Below are positions 14,777 to 17,960 of a stretch of DNA of 17,960 nucleotides, one piece after another (the first letter of the stretch is position 1; each line of letters opens with the position of its first letter). The notes below the pieces were generated by a model, which worked only from the letters and a program-made list of their open reading frames with translations, ran no database searches and was not told the origin of the DNA. Made by a program: the position numbers and the translations under genes. This DNA is from Granulosicoccus sp964498925 (GTDB taxonomy: Bacteria; Pseudomonadota; Gammaproteobacteria; Granulosicoccales; Granulosicoccaceae), in NCBI GenBank assembly GCA_964498925.1, contig CAZCKD010000060.1, positions 1 through 17,960 of the forward strand, in the 5' to 3' direction.

Positions 14777-15607
14777 ATGATTCTTTTTATTTTGAGCATC
14801 ATCGGTGGCTGCATCGGTTTGTACTTTGGAGGCAACTATTTACTTCAGGGCGCCACGGCTATTGGCAGCAAACTAGGGTGGTCTGCGGCAATTGTAGGGT
14901 TTGTACTCGTATCGCTTGGCACCAGTGCCCCCGAGTTATTTGTCAGTGCCGGTGCTGCGTTACAAGGGTACGGCAATATGGCGGCCGGTAATGTCGTCGG
15001 ATCAAACGTCGTTAATATCGCGATTGTGTTGGGTCTGGGGGCGCTTATTCTGCCATTGGCTATGAATCACTCTGTCAAAGTACATCAGCTGCCTATGATG
15101 ATTGGGATCACGATCGCAGGCTTTATCTTTCTGATTGATGGTCATGTCGGACGTTTAGAGGGTGTGGCTCTGCTGTTTGCTGCTGCATTGAGTATCTGGT
15201 GGGCCATGCAGGTGGAGGGCGATAACTCACACTTAGAGGAAGATCTCGAAGCCAGCCTTGCACAATCGCAAGATCACAGCATGAGAAAAAGTAGCTTCTA
15301 CGTTCTGGCGGGCGTTCTTCTGTTGGTGGTTGGAGCCGAGGGGCTTATATGGGGTGGTGTCGGATTAGCCGAGATTTTTCGAATCCCCGATGCGTTTATT
15401 GCACTCACCGTCACTTCAATTGGAACGGGATTGCCGGAGATCGCCGCCACCGTGATTGCAGTTGCCCGTCGAGATACCGCTATGGCAATTGGCAACGTCG
15501 TGGGTTCCAATCTTTTAAACATCGGGTTTGTTTTGGGACTGAGTGCATTTATAACGCCGATTGATAGTTCTGGAGTAGGCACGGTGCCATTAACCAGCAT
15601 GTTGTTG
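14777..15607 (+). CDS. CaCA-family Na+/Ca2+ antiporter (YrbG-like), 3' end lost in the gap
   Basis: An inner-membrane cation exchanger of the Ca2+:cation antiporter family. The 277 visible residues hold both signature alpha repeats: SLGTSAPELFVSAG (46-59) followed by GNVVGSNVVNI, and SIGTGLPEIAATV (214-226) followed by GNVVGSNLLNIGFVLG. Glu53 and Glu221 are the ion-binding acids. Helices are arranged as two inverted halves, joined by an acidic loop with SHLEEDLEAS near 151-160. Relatives have about 320 residues, so some 40-50 are missing into the run of Ns. The frame continues after the Ns to 15871 but the residues there do not resemble the family. Specificity (Ca2+ or other) cannot be read. 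Confidence 0.9.
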
Positions 15608-15707
15608 NNNNNNNNNNNNNNNNNNNNNNNNNNNNNNNNNNNNNNNNNNNNNNNNNNNNNNNNNNNNNNNNNNNNNNNNNNNNNNNNNNNNNNNNNNNNN
15701 NNNNNNN
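15608..15707. other. assembly gap (100 N)
   Basis: Exactly 100 unknown bases, a conventional placeholder for a scaffold join of unestimated length. The end of the antiporter gene and possibly other sequence are hidden. Order and orientation of the two sides depend on the scaffolding. Confidence 0.99.
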
Positions 15708-15987
15708 AGGTATATGAGGTATCAAACTATACAAAAAAGTATAGTTTCAGCAATTGCGTTGTCAGGTCTATAAGCGATATTAATACCCAAGCGAATATTG
15801 TTCTTCCCACCGGTGTAACAAGCCTCAGGAAGCATCCACAGTTGGTTTGTGAATGTTGTCGCTTTTTTTAGGACACTAAATCGGATAAAGCCTGACTAAG
15901 CATTGCGCCACTGTTTAATGACAATTGGCGCGATGCAAGTCAGCGCTAACGATTCCTGTAGGTTAATTATCTTTTTGGAGATTTCAC
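15708..15987. other. 280 bp after the gap with no convincing gene
   Basis: The stretch has a strong A/T-rich dyad (15724-15747) near the gap and a weaker inverted repeat GCGCCA/TGGCGC (15905-15910 with 15926-15931) about 55 bp before the response regulator. An open frame on the minus strand (15722-15895, about 57 codons, ATG at 15833-15835 giving 37 residues) ends inside the dyad; it resembles no family I know and may be chance. The tail carries the ribosome site GGAG for the response regulator. Confidence 0.55.
15724..15747. promoter_or_regulatory. A/T-rich 9-bp inverted repeat around A6
   Basis: AAACTATAC and GTATAGTTT form a perfect 9-bp inverted repeat around AAAAAA, only 17 bp from the assembly gap. 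It could be an operator or the end of an element in the gap. No U-tract follows on either strand, so a terminator is unlikely. Seen directly; role unknown. Confidence 0.6.
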
Positions 15988-16665
15988 ATGCACATCTTGT
16001 TGGTTGAAGATGACAAGCACACAGCAGATTATGCGTGTCGAGGATTCAAAGAGGCGGGTCATGTCGTGGATGTGCTCGACAATGGCCGTGAAGCTCTTAT
16101 CCAATCTCTATCCTCAGAATATGATGTGATGGTAGTGGACAGAATGTTGCCGGGCATGGATGGCTTGTCTATCGTCAATAGTCTTCGAGCTTCTGGCAAC
16201 AAAACGCCGGTCATTTTTTTAACGGCTGTTTCAGGGGTCGATGATCGGGTTGAGGGGCTCGAGGCCGGTGCCGATGATTATTTAACTAAGCCATTTGCTT
16301 TCTCTGAGTTGCTTGCTCGGGTGAATGCCTTGTACCGCCGACCTACCACATCAGTTGAGCAAACCTATTTGCAAGTGGCTGACTTGCGACTCGATTTATT
16401 GTCTAGAACGGTAACCAGGGGTGGGCAGGAAATTGAGTTGCAACCTCGCGAATTTACGCTGCTTGAAGTGTTGATGCGTAATGAGGGGCGGGTTGTCAGT
16501 CGAACGATGTTGCTCGAGCAAGTTTGGGATTTCCACTTCGATCCCAAAACCAGTGTTGTTGAGACGCATATCAGTCGATTGCGTGGGAAAATGGACAAGC
16601 CTTACCCGGTTCGATTGCTGCACACTGTCAGAAATCTGGGCTATAGCATGCACGTACCAAGATAA
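15988..16665 (+). CDS. OmpR/PhoB-family response regulator
   Basis: A 225-residue two-component transcription factor. The receiver domain (1-115) has the acidic pair Asp8-Asp9, the phosphoacceptor Asp51 in VVDRMLPGMDG, Thr79 in FLTA, and Lys101 in LTKPF. The winged-helix DNA-binding domain (about 129-224) has LQPREFTLLEVLMRNEGRVV and ends HTVRNLGYSM. The segment VWDFHFDPKTSVVETHISRL resembles CusR/CopR-type regulators, but the signal cannot be assigned. GGAG lies about 8 nt before the ATG. The partner kinase gene starts 42 bp downstream. Confidence 0.96.
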   Translation: MHILLVEDDKHTADYACRGFKEAGHVVDVLDNGREALIQSLSSEYDVMVVDRMLPGMDGLSIVNSLRASGNKTPVIFLTAVSGVDDRVEGLEAGADDYLTKPFAFSELLARVNALYRRPTTSVEQTYLQVADLRLDLLSRTVTRGGQEIELQPREFTLLEVLMRNEGRVVSRTMLLEQVWDFHFDPKTSVVETHISRLRGKMDKPYPVRLLHTVRNLGYSMHVPR

Positions 16666-16707
16666 TCAGGTGTACATTAGAGATTCGCATTAGCGTTGGA
16701 GTTCGCT

Positions 16708-17960
16708 GTGAGCAATCGAGGCGAATCGGTTATGGCAGTTCAAGCACAAAAGAATTTGCATAATGTCGTCCCTGGCATAGCGGCGCCTGCGGATTTAACA
16801 ACCAGCGGGCAAAGCGTAGAATCAGCCTCGTTTTACGGACCTGTTCGTATGCATATGTTCAGGCGATTTCCTTTTCTGCGAGATACCGCTTTCAGAATCG
16901 GCCTCGTATTCTGGTTGCTGTTTACCGTTTGTTTTGGCGCAACGGCCTACGTATTTTATAAAACGCTAGAGAGTCGCCTGGTCAATCAAATAGATGAGTC
17001 GATCTCAGAGCGCTACGCGTATATAAAAAATATCTATAACGACCGGGGCTTGAATGACCTTGCCGATATTGCGACTTGGCGAGAAATTTCTCCGATGGAT
17101 TCCTCTTTAGGTTTTCACTTTTCTGATTCCGAAGGAGACAGAATCGCAGGAAACGTCCCGCAAGTTAACCCGCAGCTGGGTTGGCACATTCATTCCGGAG
17201 CAGAGCTGGGTTTAGTAACAGCCTCCACTCAGTATCGTTTTTTTACTGGGGAGATCGATGGCTATCGTTTATCAGTGGGCAAGAGCCTTAAGGAAATTGA
17301 AGAGATTGGAATTATTGCAATCCGCTGCCTTTTATTGACTACAGGCGTTTCTGTTCTCTTGGCTATGGGCATTGCATGTTTATTTGCAAGAAGAGTCCAT
17401 ATAAGAATGGGTGATCTATCCACCGCACTTGATAGCGTGGCTGCGGGAGACTTGAATACACGTTTGCCTGTAACTGTCGCAGGTGATGACATTGATGAAT
17501 TCGCAGTGAAGATCAACGCAACACTCCACCGACTTAAAAAGAGTGTGGATGGAATGAGGCAAGTCAGTACGGATATAGCACACGATTTAAAAACACCCTT
17601 GAATCGGCTTTTTATTTCAATCGAGGATGCAGCTGCTGTAAGTCGCTCAGGCAAATGTGTTGGTGATGATTTAGACACAGCCCTGGATGAAGCCAGGGCC
17701 ATCAACGGGACGTTCGATGCCTTGCTGCGTATTGCTCAAATAGAGGCACGTTCGCGAAAATCGCAGTTCAAGCATTTTGACCTTGCTGATGTCCTTACTA
17801 CAGCGGTTGAAGTTTATACACCTGTGGTCGAAGAATATGATCAAACGCTGGTTGCTGAAGGTATCCGGGATAAACGTTTACCGATGTGTGGCGATAGAGA
17901 TCTCGTCTTACAATTGATTGTTAATCTTATTGAAAATGCAGTTCGGCATAACGAGGCAGG
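16708..17960 (+). CDS. sensor histidine kinase, truncated by the window edge
   Basis: Partner kinase of the response regulator, 417 residues visible and open at the right edge. The GTG at 16708 is preferred: GGAG lies 6 nt upstream, and an in-frame TAG at 16678-16680 sets the limit. ATG codons at 16732 and 16849 are alternatives with weaker ribosome sites. Order: a polar N-terminal stretch (1-60), membrane helix at about 63-84, periplasmic sensor region (about 85-200), second helix near 203-227, HAMP linker, H-box STDIAHDLKTPLNRL with His292, and N-box NLIENAVRHN (406-415). The G-boxes fall beyond the window. The polar stretch of about 60 residues before the first helix is longer than usual in this class. 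Signal unknown. Confidence 0.93.
   Translation, partial: MSNRGESVMAVQAQKNLHNVVPGIAAPADLTTSGQSVESASFYGPVRMHMFRRFPFLRDTAFRIGLVFWLLFTVCFGATAYVFYKTLESRLVNQIDESISERYAYIKNIYNDRGLNDLADIATWREISPMDSSLGFHFSDSEGDRIAGNVPQVNPQLGWHIHSGAELGLVTASTQYRFFTGEIDGYRLSVGKSLKEIEEIGIIAIRCLLLTTGVSVLLAMGIACLFARRVHIRMGDLSTALDSVAAGDLNTRLPVTVAGDDIDEFAVKINATLHRLKKSVDGMRQVSTDIAHDLKTPLNRLFISIEDAAAVSRSGKCVGDDLDTALDEARAINGTFDALLRIAQIEARSRKSQFKHFDLADVLTTAVEVYTPVVEEYDQTLVAEGIRDKRLPMCGDRDLVLQLIVNLIENAVRHNEA

Noticed and set aside
15708..15850. Integron attC site after the gap
   Set aside because: GCGTTGT-like and GTAACAA-like words occur, but they lack the ordered paired simple sites and flanking cassette ORFs.
15708..15871. Continuation of the antiporter frame after the Ns
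   Set aside because: The 100 Ns are a placeholder length, so the frame has no meaning across them, and the residues do not resemble CaCA C-termini.

Overview
The window looks like part of a gammaproteobacterial chromosome. It has the Pseudomonas-type cytochrome aa3 oxidase cluster order (DUF2244, coxB with a fused cytochrome c domain, coxA, ctaG, coxC, DUF2909 protein, surf1, SCO-like protein, cyoE), a divergent rpsU/tsaD pair, and an adjacent gltD-hemE pair. Nearly all of it is core metabolism, not accessory DNA. A run of exactly 100 Ns (15608-15707) marks a scaffold join, which suggests a draft or metagenome assembly. No tRNA, rRNA, CRISPR array or recognisable insertion sequence was seen.

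Left part (1-3580), minus strand: rpsU, then a yqeY-like gene, gltD and hemE. rpsU has a good sigma70-like promoter (3527-3556) and is followed by a hairpin-rich 212 bp spacer. The usual dnaG-rpoD continuation of the rpsU operon is absent, and gltD has no gltB beside it. gltD and hemE overlap by 4 bp. hemE ends inside a 7-bp tandem repeat that runs to the left edge.

Next (3585-6860): tsaD on plus converges on plsY on minus, and an 8-bp tandem repeat lies between them and runs into the plsY stop codon. plsY diverges from a BioC-family methyltransferase gene, whose ribosome binding site sits in a small hairpin. A DUF2244 membrane protein gene follows.

Centre (6935-14465): genes for building and assembling a heme-copper cytochrome c oxidase. 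coxB, coxA, a 54-codon membrane ORF, ctaG and coxC form one tightly packed unit closed by a clear intrinsic terminator (11618-11647). A DUF2909 gene lies on the opposite strand, its start 17 bp from the start of surf1. surf1, an SCO-like thioredoxin-fold gene and cyoE form a second unit. CoxA, CoxB and CoxC make the enzyme. CtaG delivers CuB copper, SURF1 helps with heme a, and CyoE makes heme O. Heme A synthase (ctaA) and a canonical Sco gene are not in the cluster.

Right part (14466-17960): a 311 bp spacer with overlapping inverted repeats, a CaCA-family Na+/Ca2+ antiporter gene cut by the assembly gap, a 280 bp stretch with a strong A/T-rich dyad and no convincing gene, an OmpR-family response regulator, and its partner histidine kinase running off the right edge.

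No clearly new defence or mobile system was found. The least ordinary items are the two gene-terminal tandem repeats, the SCO-like protein without its usual histidine, the small cox-operon membrane ORF, and the palindrome in front of coxB.
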